NCBI GenBank assembly: GCA_036925085.1 | Contig: JAUPFP010000075.1 | Span: 186,001-250,000, forward strand | Direction of reading: 5' to 3' | Source of the DNA: Brachycybe producta | Taxonomy: Eukaryota; Arthropoda; Diplopoda; Playtdesmida; Andrognathidae | DNA: 64,000 nt | Shown here: positions 27,901 to 37,945 of the stretch, in pieces | Layout: the number at the start of each line of letters is the position of its first letter | Position numbering within the stretch: the first letter of the stretch is position 1 | Position numbers and translations under genes: made by a program | The notes under the pieces: generated by a model | The model's input: only the letters and a program-made list of their open reading frames with translations | Told to the model about the DNA's origin: nothing | Database searches by the model: none

Positions 27901-30900
27901 GGCCCAATGTTGCTTCACATTGGTGATCGGATGAGAACCAGTGTGTTCAACATGGTATAGCCGTTGACACCCCAAAATGTACAAGTTCAACTTTCGAAAG
28001 ATCTAAATAAGATAACTCTCCACTTCAAAAAAAATACTTATTACAGTTAACTATTATTGTGTGCATTTTCAGTTATTTATATAAAATAAGTGTTCAATTT
28101 TATCATGCCAGTTATTAATAGATGATTCCCATTATTTAAAAAATGAAAAGAAATACACCAACAACACCCAGTATTCCCAGGCTGTCACCCATCCAAGTAC
28201 TGACTGGGCCCAATGTTGCTTAACTTTGGTGATCGGATGAGAACCAGTGTGTTCAACATGGTATGGCCGTTGACACCCCAAAATGTACAAGTTCAACTTT
28301 CGAAAGATCTAAATAAGTTAACTCTCCACTTCAAAAAATACTTATTACAGTTAACTATTATTGTGTGCATTTTCAGTTATTTATATAAAATAAGTGTTCA
28401 ATTTTATCATGCCAGTTATTAATAGATGATTCCCATTATTTAAAAAATGAAAAAAATACACCAACAACACCCAGTATTCCCAGGCAGTCACCCATCCAAG
28501 TACTGACTGGGCCCAATGTTGCTTAACTTTGGTGATCGGATGAGAACCAGTGTGTTCAACATGGTATAGCCGTTGACACCCCAAAATGTACAAGTTCAAC
28601 TTTCGAAAGATCTAAATAAGTTAACTCTCCACTTCCAAAAAAATACTTATTACAGTTAACTATTATTGTGTGCATTTTCAGTTATTTATATAAAATAAGT
28701 GTTCAATTTTATCATGCCAGTTATTAATAGATGATTCCCATTATTTAAAAAATGAAAAGAAATACACCAACAACACCCAGTATTCCCAGGCAGTCACCCA
28801 TCCAAGTACTGACTGGGCCCAATGTTGCTTAACTTTGGTGATCGGATGAGAACCTGTATGTTCAACATGGTATGGCCGTTGACACCCCAAAATGTACAAG
28901 TCCAACTTTCGAAAGATCTAAATAAGTTAACTCTCCACTTCAAAAAATACTTATTACAGTTAACTATTATTGTGTGCATTTTCAGTTATTTATATAAAAT
29001 AAGTGTTCAATTTTATCATGCCAGTTATTAATAGATGATTCCCATTATTTAAAAAATGAAAAGAAATACACCAACAATACCCAGTATTCCCAGGCAGTCC
29101 CCATCCAAGTACTGACTGGGCCCAATGTTGCTTAACTTTGGTGATCAGATGAGAACCAGTGTGTTCAACATAGTATGGCCGTTGACACCCCAAAATGTAC
29201 AAGTTCAACATTCGAAAGATCTAAATAAGTTAACTCTCCACTTCAAAAAATACTTATTACAGTTAACTATTATTGTGTGCATTTTCAGTTATTTATATAA
29301 AATAAGTGTTCAATTTTATCATGCCAGTTATTAATATATGATTCCCATTATTTAAAAAATAGAAAAAAATTATGCCAACAACAACCAGTATTCCCAGGCA
29401 GTCACCCATCTAAGTACTGACTGGGCCCAATGTTGCTTAACTTTGGTGATCGGATGAGAACCAGTGTGTTCAACATGGTATGGCCGTTGACACCCCAAAA
29501 TGTACAAGTTCAACTTTCGAAAGATCTAAATAAGTTAACTCTCCACTTCAAAAAAATACTTATTACAGTTAACTATTATTGTGTGCATTTTCAGTTATTT
29601 ATATAAAATAAGTGTTCAATTTTATCATGCCAGTTATTAATAGATGATTCCCATTATTTAAAAAATGAAAAGAAATACACCAACAACACCCAGTATTCCC
29701 AGGCAGTCACCCATCCAAGTACTGACTGGGCCCAATGTTGCTTAACTTTGGTGATCGGATGAGAACCAGTGTGTTCAACATGGTATGGCCGTTGACACCC
29801 CAAAATGTACAAGTTCAACTTTCGAAAGATCTAAATAAGTTAACTCTCCACTTCAAAAAAATACTTATTACAGTTAACTATTATTGTGTGCATTTTCAGT
29901 TATTTATATAAAATAAGTGTTCAATTTTATCATGCCAGTTATTAATAGATGATTCCCAATATTTAAAAAATGAAAAGAAATACACCAACAACACCCAGTA
30001 TTCCCAGGCAGTCACCAATCCAAGTACTGACTGGGCCCAATGTTGCTTAACTTTGGTGATCAGATGAGAACCAGTGTGTTCAACATGGTATGGCCGTTGA
30101 CACCCGGAAATGTACAAGTTCAACTTTCGAAAGATCTAAATAAGTTAACTCTCCACTTCAAAAAATACTTATTACAGTTAACTATTATTGTGTGCATTTT
30201 AAGTTATTTATATAAAATAAGTGTTCAATTTTATCATGCCAGTTATTAATATATGATTCCCATTATTTAAAAAATACAAAAAAAATTATGCCAACAATGA
30301 CCCAGTATTCCCAGGCAGTCACCCATCCAAGTACTGACTGGGCCCAATGTTGCTTCACATTGGTGATCGGATGAGAACCAGTGTGTTCAACATGGTATAG
30401 CCGTTGACACCCCAAAATGTACAAGTTCAACTTTCGAAAGATCTAAATAAGTTAACTCTCCACTTCCAAAAAAATACTTATTACAGTTAACTATTATTGT
30501 GTGCATTTTCAGTTATTTATATAAAATAAGTGTTCAATTTTATCATGCCAGTTATTAATAGATGATTCCCATTATTTAAAAAATGAAAAGAAATACACCA
30601 ACAACACCCAGTATTCCCAGGCAGTCACCCATCCAAGTACTGACTGGGCCCAATGTTGCTTAACTTTGGTGATCGGATGAGAACCTGTATGTTCAACATG
30701 GTATGGCCGTTGACACCCCAAAATGTACAAGTCCAACTTTCGAAAGATCTAAATAAGTTAACTCTCCACTTCAAAAAATACTTATTACAGTTAACTATTA
30801 TTGTGTGCATTTTCAGTTATTTATATAAAATAAGTGTTCAATTTTATCATGCCAGTTATTAATAGATGATTCCCATTATTTAAAAAATGAAAAGAAATAC

Positions 30901-30915
30901 ACCAACAATACCCAG
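24960..30915. repeat. ~2.44 kb eight-monomer periodicity
   Basis: The variant TTGCTTCACATTGG recurs at about 25475, 27910 and 30350, spacings of 2,435 and 2,440 bp (eight monomers). The GATTCCCAATATTT flank variant recurs in the same register. A unit with AACCTGTATGTTC is also shared at 28822 and 30653 (1,831 bp, six monomers), so more than one exchange is superimposed. Several units have a one-base deletion in box C (GCAGTCCCCATCC). Confidence 0.7.
30912..30915. other. Target-site duplication, left copy
   Basis: CCAG immediately before the 5' LTR, repeated at 41214-41217 immediately after the 3' LTR. Removing the element and one copy restores a normal satellite unit, which confirms the insertion boundaries. 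Confidence 0.85.
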
Positions 30916-31096
30916 TGTAACACCCTGTAAATCGTGATCCCGCCAAAACCATAGCCTGGGGGGTAAACAACTCTCAACCGTCCCTCCCTCCTCTCTGACT
31001 CACCTTTCTGACTCATGCCCAAGTGGCGGATTGATACATAAAGGACCATGGTCACTTGGACCTGGTTACACCTCGCAGGTGTACACAGGTCCAAGG

Positions 31097-31103
31097 TATA
31101 AAA
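31097..31103 (+). promoter_or_regulatory. TATA box of the 5' LTR promoter
   Basis: TATAAAA, followed by GGACCATG, lies about 140 bp before an AATAAA signal, the order expected for U3-R. It is the likely RNA polymerase II promoter of the genomic transcript; initiation is predicted near 31125-31135 (inferred). A weaker TACATAAAGG sequence lies about 60 bp upstream. Confidence 0.65.
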
Positions 31104-31235
31104 GGACCATGTTCCTCTTTGTTCCTCAGTTCTTTCCTTTGCCTGTTTTTGCGATACATTCCAAATCATGGGCCTGAGGATTTCCAGTTAGTATTTTACT
31201 ATTCACCCTTGTATCTGTACTTCTTACAAGGAATG

Positions 31236-31241
31236 AATAAA
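31236..31241 (+). promoter_or_regulatory. Polyadenylation signal AATAAA in the LTR
   Basis: AATAAA in GAATGAATAAAAGTG, followed within 40 bp by GT/T-rich sequence (TGTTGTAA, GTTGTCTC). In the 3' LTR the equivalent is at 40846-40851 and would end the genomic RNA. Confidence 0.6.
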
Positions 31242-31605
31242 AGTGTTGTAACAAGAAGTAGCGTTGTCTCTATGTCTTTATGTTAATAACTTCTCTTCAG
31301 AGGCCGGAGGTTTCATAGGGCAGGAGCTATACGATTCTCAGCAGCTACAACATCTTCTCTAGTCGGAATACCGATGGAGAAGATGTATATCAGCATCAAC
31401 CGGAAGAGAGAGAGATGGCCGCCACTCTCCTGCATCGATTTCACCCCCATGCAGAAGAGTGACTACAATCTATCTCCATCCAGCTCTCTCTACAGCTCGG
31501 ATCTTCTCTGTGCAGGTGTCATACTGCTCAGAGAAGAAACGAAAAGTAGAAAATGTCATCTAAAGGTTGGTAATAAAATATTGGTTGATGTCAAAAGCTC
31601 ACATT

Positions 31606-31621
31606 TGGTGGAGGTGCGGGG
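31606..31621 (+). other. Primer-binding site, tRNA-Ala-like
   Basis: Two bases after the 5' LTR, TGGTGGAGGTGCGGGG is complementary to a tRNA 3' end CCCCGCACCTCCACCA. The GCACCTCCA-CCA acceptor end is that of animal tRNA-Ala genes as I know them. Position and the initial TGG fit minus-strand priming. The assignment to Ala is from general knowledge and was not checked against this genome's tRNAs. Confidence 0.7.
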
Positions 31622-34061
31622 TATAGCTCCATCTGCCTTCTCCGACCTGTAAACAGAAGCCGTCCTTTGTCCTAAGTCTCGTGATTGTGCCTCACGAGGC
31701 TTCGTCCGTCCTTTCTATGTTGGAGCCACGTATGGAGACCCTCGATAGCGTCAAAGTCAACCGCGTGGCGCCTGTCTGTAAAACCGCGTATGGAGACCCT
31801 CGATCACGTCAAAGTCAACCGCGCGGCGTCCTTTGTGTTGGAACCACGTGTGGAGACCCTCGATAGCGTCAAAGTCGACCACGTGGCGCCGTTTGTAAAA
31901 CCGCGTATGGAGGCCCTCGATCACGTCAAAGCCAACCGCGCGGCGTCCTTTGTGTTGGAACCACGTATGGAGGCCCTCGATAGCGTCAAAGCCAACCGCG
32001 TGGCGCCTTTTTTATGTTGGGATCATGTATGGAGGCCCTCGATCACGTCAAAGCCAACCGCATGGTACCGTTTTTGTGGAATCGCGAAAGAGACTTGTGG
32101 CTACACACACCACGTGTCGACCGCGCGATTCTGTGTCCTGTCCTTAGAGACACATGTTAAAGGAACTGCTGCATCGACATCCATCAAGCACGTGGGCAAC
32201 ACCTTGGTAGTAGTTCTTTGACACATGTGTTTCCGTCCGTGTTTTTGTATTTTATGTTTCCATTATCATCACCCACTTTCACCTTTGTTCTTCTTTAATT
32301 TTCAAAGTGAAACTCACACCACGTGGGCAACACTTTAAACAAATTCTTCTTACTCTCCGAGAGGAGTTTGCAGTCTCATTATGAGATGAGCAAACAAATC
32401 TCATCTACTAATCTATTCACCTATTAATAGGCTTTTAAAGGACGTGTGTGTCTTTTAAAATGTCCTATTATCTTCACTCTTCATCTTTAATTTTCAAGCA
32501 AGATTCTCCCTAACTCTATCTCATTGTTAGGGGGCTTACAAGCTTAAAACACACTTTTTCTAGCCACGTGGGACTTTCTTGTCCCCCCTTTTCTTTGTTC
32601 TTTGTTTTTACACTTGTGTTTCCCTTGGGACCCTCTATGTCCCAAGTCATGTTCTTCAGTTTCTTCATCATCATCACCTCAATGCATCATCACATGAACT
32701 TTCTCCATTGGACATCACTGAAGCCCGGCCGCCATCTTGGATCGACCGGACACTCTTCAAAAAGCGCCAACGGAGCGGTTTTTCGCTCCATGTGACTCAT
32801 TGTTGTACCTTCTCTCATCTTTTTGTGTTCTCTTCTCTTTCCTTCTCTTCCAGAGGGTTGCACTCACGCGCCCCCTGGCGGAGTTCCTCTTGTTAGAGAA
32901 AACTTCTCTTTTTCTTTGAATTTTCTCTCTTTTTGTGTCTTTCTCCTGGCCACCATAAAAACGTGCCCCGGAGGAACTTTTCAATCATCAATTTTTGGAC
33001 ATTGCAATAAACTGACCGGAAGTGGCCACCACAGCGCCACCTACGGACTTCTTCATTCTACTCAACATAGTCCCTCACTGGGCACTGACTCTGTCTTTTT
33101 CATCCAGAGCCATCCAGCAGTGAGGACTCAAAATTTCTACGGTCTGAACATTTCTTCTGGTTCACCAAGCATTTAGCTTGTTGAACACACTTCAATTTCT
33201 ACACTGTTTTACTGTTCTTAATAAAACTAAATTAAAACTTTTAATGTGCGGGCACCGCACCTAAGTTTTAAACTTTCTGAGTAAAAACAGCTTTCTTTTC
33301 TTGCTTCTTTGGAGAGTTCAGCCATCTTGAACTTCTCCTTTGTTTGTTCCTTTAAAAAAGTTCAGCCATCTTGAACTTTTTGTTCTTTGTGTGTTCTTTA
33401 CACACACACTCTTCATTCTTGTTTCCAAGTAAAACTAAAAGTGCGGGCACCGCGCTCTAGCTTTACTCTTCGTATTGCTTTCCTCTTCTTCAGGCAACTG
33501 CAATACACTTCATTTCTAATTCACTTTCCACAGTGCAATTTCGATTGGGTGGTGTACCGCGCTCGAGGTTGTATTGTACATCTGCTGTTTCTTTATTGAG
33601 GTTTTTGGAATTCTCGTAACCTCCACGTGGTCGCCAAATACCACGTGTCGAGAGAGATCCTTCCAAAATCTGACGCTCAATAAAGAACTCACGACGCTAC
33701 ACCAGTTGGGAACCAAAACTCGTCACACGCCCAACTGAGAACACGATCAACACGATACAACCATCACCACACTAACGGAGTGAACGGCCACTTCGTTATA
33801 CACGTCACAAGCTTAGGTAATCTATCGTTACTCAGTGTATAAGAGTACGATAGTGTCGGTTGCCGACAAGCACTAAATTGCCAACGCGCAGTGACATCAC
33901 CGACCTACAACTTCACGAACTGAACGAGTCCCATCATACTGGAACCCGAAAGTATAGCTCAGAGTGTACTCGAGAACCCTCGGAGCTGCACACAACGACT
34001 TGGACTTCGCCGGACTCGTTCGTCACCGCATATTCACATTACACAAGCCACTTCATTAATC
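31622..34061 (+). other. Long 5' leader of the retrotransposon
   Basis: This stretch of 2.4 kb lies between the primer site and the Gag start and has no convincing coding frame. It contains the minisatellite at 31732-32088, repeated CACGTG motifs, two copies of TTCAGCCATCTTGAACT (about 33316 and 33361), and two copies of GTGCGGGCACCGC (about 33246 and 33442); the first of the latter is part of a perfect hairpin GTGCGG-GCA-CCGCAC. A leader this long may hold packaging signals or a spliced intron, but no specific signal can be proven here. Confidence 0.5.
31732..32088 (+). repeat. 57-62 bp minisatellite in the leader, six units
   Basis: Six units begin (A/G)TGGAG(A/G)CCCTCGAT at 31732, 31790, 31850, 31907, 31967 and 32029. 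They alternate between a CGATAGCGTC form and a CGATCACGTC form, so the true period is a ~118 bp dimer. They are GC- and CpG-rich (CCGCGTGGCG, CCGCGCGGCG). Spacings of 58 and 62 bp change the reading frame, which argues against a conserved peptide although a 178-codon frame spans the region without an ATG start. Confidence 0.8.
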
Positions 34062-36443
34062 ATGGCTACCTCACACGATAATACGGGGTCCCTGTCTGAT
34101 CACCAGGGTTCGCACGAAGATCTGTTGGAAGTACCCGTGACTACTGATGTGACACCACCGCCGCGGCCGACTGGGGCCGAGTTTGACCACCTGTCACAAC
34201 AAGTGGCTGCACTCCCGACTCGTATGTCTCAGTTCATAGACGACCGATTCACACCGAATCGACCGACTACACCACGGCGGACAACACGCACACACCGACT
34301 TCGCGACGATGACTCGGACGCCTCTTCAGCCCCCTATGTTGGCTACAGAGAGCGTCACGATCGTTACGAAAGACATTACACACCGCACACACGTCATCTA
34401 CCGCGTAACCCTGACTGGCAACAACAAGGGCAGTCAGATGATCCGCGTCACAGAGATGAGCGTGCGGAAATACCGATCACGACACGTGCTGATTCTCCTC
34501 ACTCGCTTGTCCGGGTTGCACGTAGCGGTCGCCGCTCGACACCCCCGGAGCAACAGCCTAGCCAAGGAGCGACACAAGGCACTTCAGTTTACGCGCCACG
34601 TTTTCCACCGCAAGGGGTAGGTCTGATGCCGGCTGGAATGTCAAACGTCCAGGATGGCATCTATCGACCAACCCCCAGAGAACCCTCCGTGGAAGAGTTC
34701 AATAAGAAATACAGCGGTCGCCACCCAGCCGACTCAATCCAAAAATTCAACGGATTGACAGGTTTCCGTCCCTTCCTGGAAGAATTCGAGGAAGTGGCAC
34801 ACCTGTACGGTTGGAAAGACCACCACAAGGAGGAATACATCACGGGGTGTTTCACTGGGGCCGCCCGAACGTGGCTGAGTAAACTGAGGTATGAGCTTCA
34901 GGACATTCCTTGGCCAGCACTGAGAGTACAGATGGTAGATACGTTCGGGAAGCCGAACGAACTAGCCATCTTGGAGAAAAAGTACACAGAGATGCTCCAG
35001 AAGGAAGGTGAGAGTACACAAGCTTTCATCTGGGAGTTTATGATACTCGGCGACCGAGTTTACCCGCAACTTGACGATCAGCTGCTTATAAGCCAGTTGC
35101 GCCGCGCTCTACATCCCACCATACAGAACGCCGCGCATCACGCATCTACGACGTCGTTCAAGGACTTCGCAAACGCCGTCCTCAATATGGAGGTGGTCTT
35201 GCTGTCCTTGGATAAATGGCCGACGGAACCAAAACCCGCAGCTGATTCACAGTCGGGTAAAGGAGTATCGAAGACCGACCAGGAGCCGGCGGCAGCCGCC
35301 AGCCCTAAAGACAAACCACACCGGTCTAGGCATGATAAAAAGCCTAGTCAGACTGCTGCCACCAATTCAAACCGACACTCTGCAGCGGACCCCCAACCAG
35401 AGACCACTCGCACATTCGACAAGAGTAAGTCGACGTGTTATAACTGTGGCAAGTTGGGCCATTTCGTCCGTGAGTGTCGGCAACCAAAGAAGAAGGTCGC
35501 AATCAAGCAGTTTGGGGAGCCGGTTACCGACTATGACATCAAAGGAGAGGTGCCTGAAACGGATATCATCACCGAAGACGGCGTTGAGTTTGCTCTAATA
35601 CGAGTGGCGGGACAAATCCGCCGGATTCCTCTTCCAGCAGCAGACTCAGCCGCCGGAGCACCTACTCCTGATAAACCCGACAACGACAGCTCTGACGACT
35701 CTGAGGACATACCAGTCAAGGTGCTCGACCGGGCTCCTGCACATAAATGGACCCCGGACGAGCTAATCGTTTGGCAGGACACGCTCAACGTCCTTAAACA
35801 ATCCACCAAGGAGGTTGGGTGCCGTGAAAATAAGACAATAGCCGTCATGGCTCCCGGAACCCAATCGCCGACGAAGGGCCACTCCTGCTGCCGAAAACTA
35901 ATGACAACGGTGTATGAGCAGCTGGTAAGCAGCTGCTCACCTCAAGAAGTCGGAGACTACGATGCCAGCGACAAGAACCCACGCATCGCCGTCACGATCA
36001 ATGGAAAGAGTATACGAATGCTCGCAGACACCGGAGCTACGGGCAGCGTTATCACCATTGAACTCGCGCAGGAACACAAGTTCGAAATCGAGCCTGTGTT
36101 AATCCCACCCAACATTCAGGGTGTGGGAGGCCAAAGGATCACCGTGGTGGGACGACTCGCCGCGTCGGTCCAGCTGGGCCCCCACGCTGTGCGAGGGCAC
36201 TTACTAGTGATTACCGGCCGGCACGAAGCCATCTTAGGCCGAGATCTAGGCCGGGCTCTGCACTTAGCTGTGTCCATGACAACAAATAAAGTATACGTGG
36301 AGGACGATCTCTTCGAGTCCACACTCCGACAAAAATGCATCGAAGCACACATCGGATGGGCTCTGGGAGAAACTTCCGGAGAGGCCCCTGGCAAATCTGC
36401 CAGCACCTCTAAGGAAAACCTCGAAACTCCACCCCGTGAGTGA
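34062..36443 (+). CDS. gag-pro: Gag-protease polyprotein of an LTR retrotransposon
   Basis: A 793-residue single frame with a strong start context (A at -3, G at +4) and a TGA stop. Residues 1-200 are low-complexity, rich in R, P, T and H. Residues about 225-360 resemble a Ty3/gypsy-type Gag capsid region, with hydrophobic helices and motifs such as GAARTWL and FIWEFMILGDRV. A CCHC zinc knuckle (C459-x2-C462-x4-H467-x4-C472), followed by basic residues, should bind RNA. A retropepsin-like aspartic protease lies at about 640-745, with DTG at 656-658 and ILGRDLG at 724-730, which would cleave the polyprotein as a dimer. Gag and protease are in one frame without a shift. After the stop only 17 further sense codons follow in frame, and no reverse transcriptase frame exists downstream. 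All key motifs are intact, so particle formation is plausible. Confidence 0.92.
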   Translation: MATSHDNTGSLSDHQGSHEDLLEVPVTTDVTPPPRPTGAEFDHLSQQVAALPTRMSQFIDDRFTPNRPTTPRRTTRTHRLRDDDSDASSAPYVGYRERHDRYERHYTPHTRHLPRNPDWQQQGQSDDPRHRDERAEIPITTRADSPHSLVRVARSGRRSTPPEQQPSQGATQGTSVYAPRFPPQGVGLMPAGMSNVQDGIYRPTPREPSVEEFNKKYSGRHPADSIQKFNGLTGFRPFLEEFEEVAHLYGWKDHHKEEYITGCFTGAARTWLSKLRYELQDIPWPALRVQMVDTFGKPNELAILEKKYTEMLQKEGESTQAFIWEFMILGDRVYPQLDDQLLISQLRRALHPTIQNAAHHASTTSFKDFANAVLNMEVVLLSLDKWPTEPKPAADSQSGKGVSKTDQEPAAAASPKDKPHRSRHDKKPSQTAATNSNRHSAADPQPETTRTFDKSKSTCYNCGKLGHFVRECRQPKKKVAIKQFGEPVTDYDIKGEVPETDIITEDGVEFALIRVAGQIRRIPLPAADSAAGAPTPDKPDNDSSDDSEDIPVKVLDRAPAHKWTPDELIVWQDTLNVLKQSTKEVGCRENKTIAVMAPGTQSPTKGHSCCRKLMTTVYEQLVSSCSPQEVGDYDASDKNPRIAVTINGKSIRMLADTGATGSVITIELAQEHKFEIEPVLIPPNIQGVGGQRITVVGRLAASVQLGPHAVRGHLLVITGRHEAILGRDLGRALHLAVSMTTNKVYVEDDLFESTLRQKCIEAHIGWALGETSGEAPGKSASTSKENLETPPRE

Positions 36444-37945
36444 CGCCGAAAGCAACGGCCACCCACGCTGTCAAGAAACCAAACGCGACGAAAATAAAAC
36501 AATAATTCACCAGTGTTTATTTCATGACTATGGAAATAAACACCAGCAACCATCAAATATCAACAATAGAAGAGCGGGAGGAATTTGAGAATTGTTGTGT
36601 TGAGAAACAACTGAGGACAGTTGTCAAGAGGTGGGGGAGGGGATAAAAGGAACCCCCCAACGAATAAACAACCCCACAGCATCAACAACCCCTCTAAACA
36701 CTCTCAAATAACTCCCAAAACTCTACAAAATTCATACAACTTTAATTTTCGAAACACTTTTAAACTTTTCAAAATGGCCGCCAATATTTACATATTGGCA
36801 ACCATTTCAAACATGCAATAAACTACACCGGAACCACGTGGCCTTCACAAACAACTGTCAACCACGTGGTACACCTGGGAAAAACGCCGAAGGCTAGTCA
36901 AGGACGTTCAGAAGAAAAATCAAGAGCCATAAAAGGGTCAGCAAAAGAAAAACACCGTGCTCCCCTTTATTATGGACGGACGTCATTGACCATGCTGTTG
37001 ACAGTAGAAGGATAGAAACTTCAAAGAGACAATTGCTCTGGGGGCCAGACCGATGCACTGGGACTTCAAAGAAAAAAAAAAAACAACAAAAACTGCTGGC
37101 CATAAACAAATAAAAAAAGGAAGAAAATCAGTTTTGAGGATTTTGTGAGAGCGGACACCTTCAATTAAAAAATAAAATTGAAGAACCTGTCACCCTCTCA
37201 ATTAAGATCGAATTGTGGGACACCAACTCCTGTCCCACTCCCCCCTAAAAATAATAACAAACAGCAAGGTACATTAGTAACCTTGCTGACCTATTCTTTT
37301 CCAAAAAAAAAGGCATTAAGGAAAAAAAAGGGGAGAAAGTTAATGGGCAACTTCACACCTCGGTGTGAAATAAAATAACGGCCCTTCTCCCTCGAGATTC
37401 CTTAGTCCTTTTGTTTATCTAAAAATAATAAACAGGACCGACTCTGATAAGAATTAGATCAACACCTCTCACATCTAATGTCGGTGGGACAACCCCCACC
37501 CCCAATAAATAAAGTCGTGAAGAAACCAATTAGAGTAAGGTGTCTTATTCTAAAAGGAGCCGGCCCTTCTAACTTTTAAAATTAAATAAGAAAAGTGACC
37601 AAACTTGGTCAATTACCACTTGATTTGCTCTCTTCAAAGAAGCACTCGTTTTATTCATCCTGTCATCTCAATTATATTCACCTTCGATTCTTCAAATCTT
37701 CAAGTCCTTTTTGTGCCAAGTTCCAAACTCTAATTTCGGACTTCATCAGTTTTTGTTATTAATCAAAAGCTTGAGTGCCACCTTCAAGCCTTTGAACTCA
37801 CGTGCAGTGCATCAGGCCTTCAGAACTCTTTGGACCTCTTGAAATAATAACAGAGTGATCGGGGACCGATTTCTGTTATTATTTGGAAGTAACCACCAGC
37901 AGCGGGACTTTTGAAAAAGTAAGAACTTTTAAACTCTTAAGAAAT
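36444..37945 (+). other. Non-coding hairpin-rich stretch in place of pol
   Basis: AT-rich 1.5 kb without a credible reading frame, where a normal element would carry reverse transcriptase and integrase. It contains a succession of short inverted repeats, most of them perfect: 36513-36543 (11 bp stem), 36607-36624 (6), 37159-37183 (8), 37215-37238 (7), 37262-37288 (9), 37352-37369 (8, loop of 2), 37405-37438 (11 with bulge), 37453-37479 (7), 37483-37500 (6), 37596-37611 (7, loop of 2), and 37842-37884 (13 plus inner 5). Several AATAAA sequences occur. The region may be structured RNA, relics of small insertions, or sequence captured during pol loss. Confidence 0.7.
37842..37884 (+). other. Two-tier perfect hairpin upstream of the second coding region
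   Basis: The outer stem is a perfect 13 bp (AAATAATAACAGA with its complement) and the inner stem is a perfect 5 bp (ATCGG/CCGAT) closing a 3 nt loop GGA. It ends 62 bp before the ATG at 37946. It could be a structural element that separates or regulates the downstream frame; no known family is recognised. Confidence 0.6.

Larger units (their letters stand above)
1..30915 (-). repeat. 5S rRNA-derived ~305 bp tandem array, left arm
   Basis: About 100 head-to-tail units of 304-306 bp fill this arm without interruption. On the minus strand each unit holds a ~120 nt 5S rRNA-like gene followed by ~185 bp of AT-rich spacer. The 5S identification rests on GTCAACGGCCATACCA at the 5' end, AAGTTAAGCAAC in the box A region, AGTACTTGGATGGG in box C, GCCTGGGAATAC, and GTTGTTGGC at the 3' end, all at canonical spacing without gaps; a by-eye alignment to vertebrate 5S gives roughly three quarters identity. 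If the plus-strand ATG of ATGTTG(C/A)TTAA is at s, the 5S-like gene is s-58 to s+61, for example s=152, 762, 1372, 1982. Units differ by a few percent and by A-run length. Whether any copy is transcribed cannot be told from sequence. Confidence 0.93.
30916..31603 (+). repeat. 5' LTR
   Basis: Left LTR of the retrotransposon, TG...CA, 688 bp. U3 contains a near-perfect hairpin (31055-31095, outer stem CTTGGACCTG/CAGGTCCAAG, inner stem around loop TCGCA) whose base lies two bases before the TATA box. A 12 nt module AAAGGACCATG occurs both before and after this hairpin. R should begin about 25-30 bp after the TATA box, and the polyadenylation signal is at 31236. The other LTR matches throughout with an offset of 9,610. 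Confidence 0.93.

Noticed and set aside
1-30915. CRISPR-like array (regular spacing of conserved segments)
   Set aside because: The whole 305 bp unit is repeated, including the spacer, and the conserved part is a 5S rRNA; there are no unique spacers and the context is eukaryotic.
31685-32221. 178-codon frame over the leader minisatellite
   Set aside because: No ATG start, and unit lengths of 58 and 62 bp shift the frame between repeats, so the apparent peptide repeat is not maintained as protein.
36444-36497. Stop-codon readthrough from Gag-Pro into pol at TGA-C
   Set aside because: Only 17 sense codons follow before TAA, and no pol frame exists downstream.
36116-36556. Minus-strand 146-codon frame over the protease region
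   Set aside because: Antisense shadow of the well-supported protease domain.
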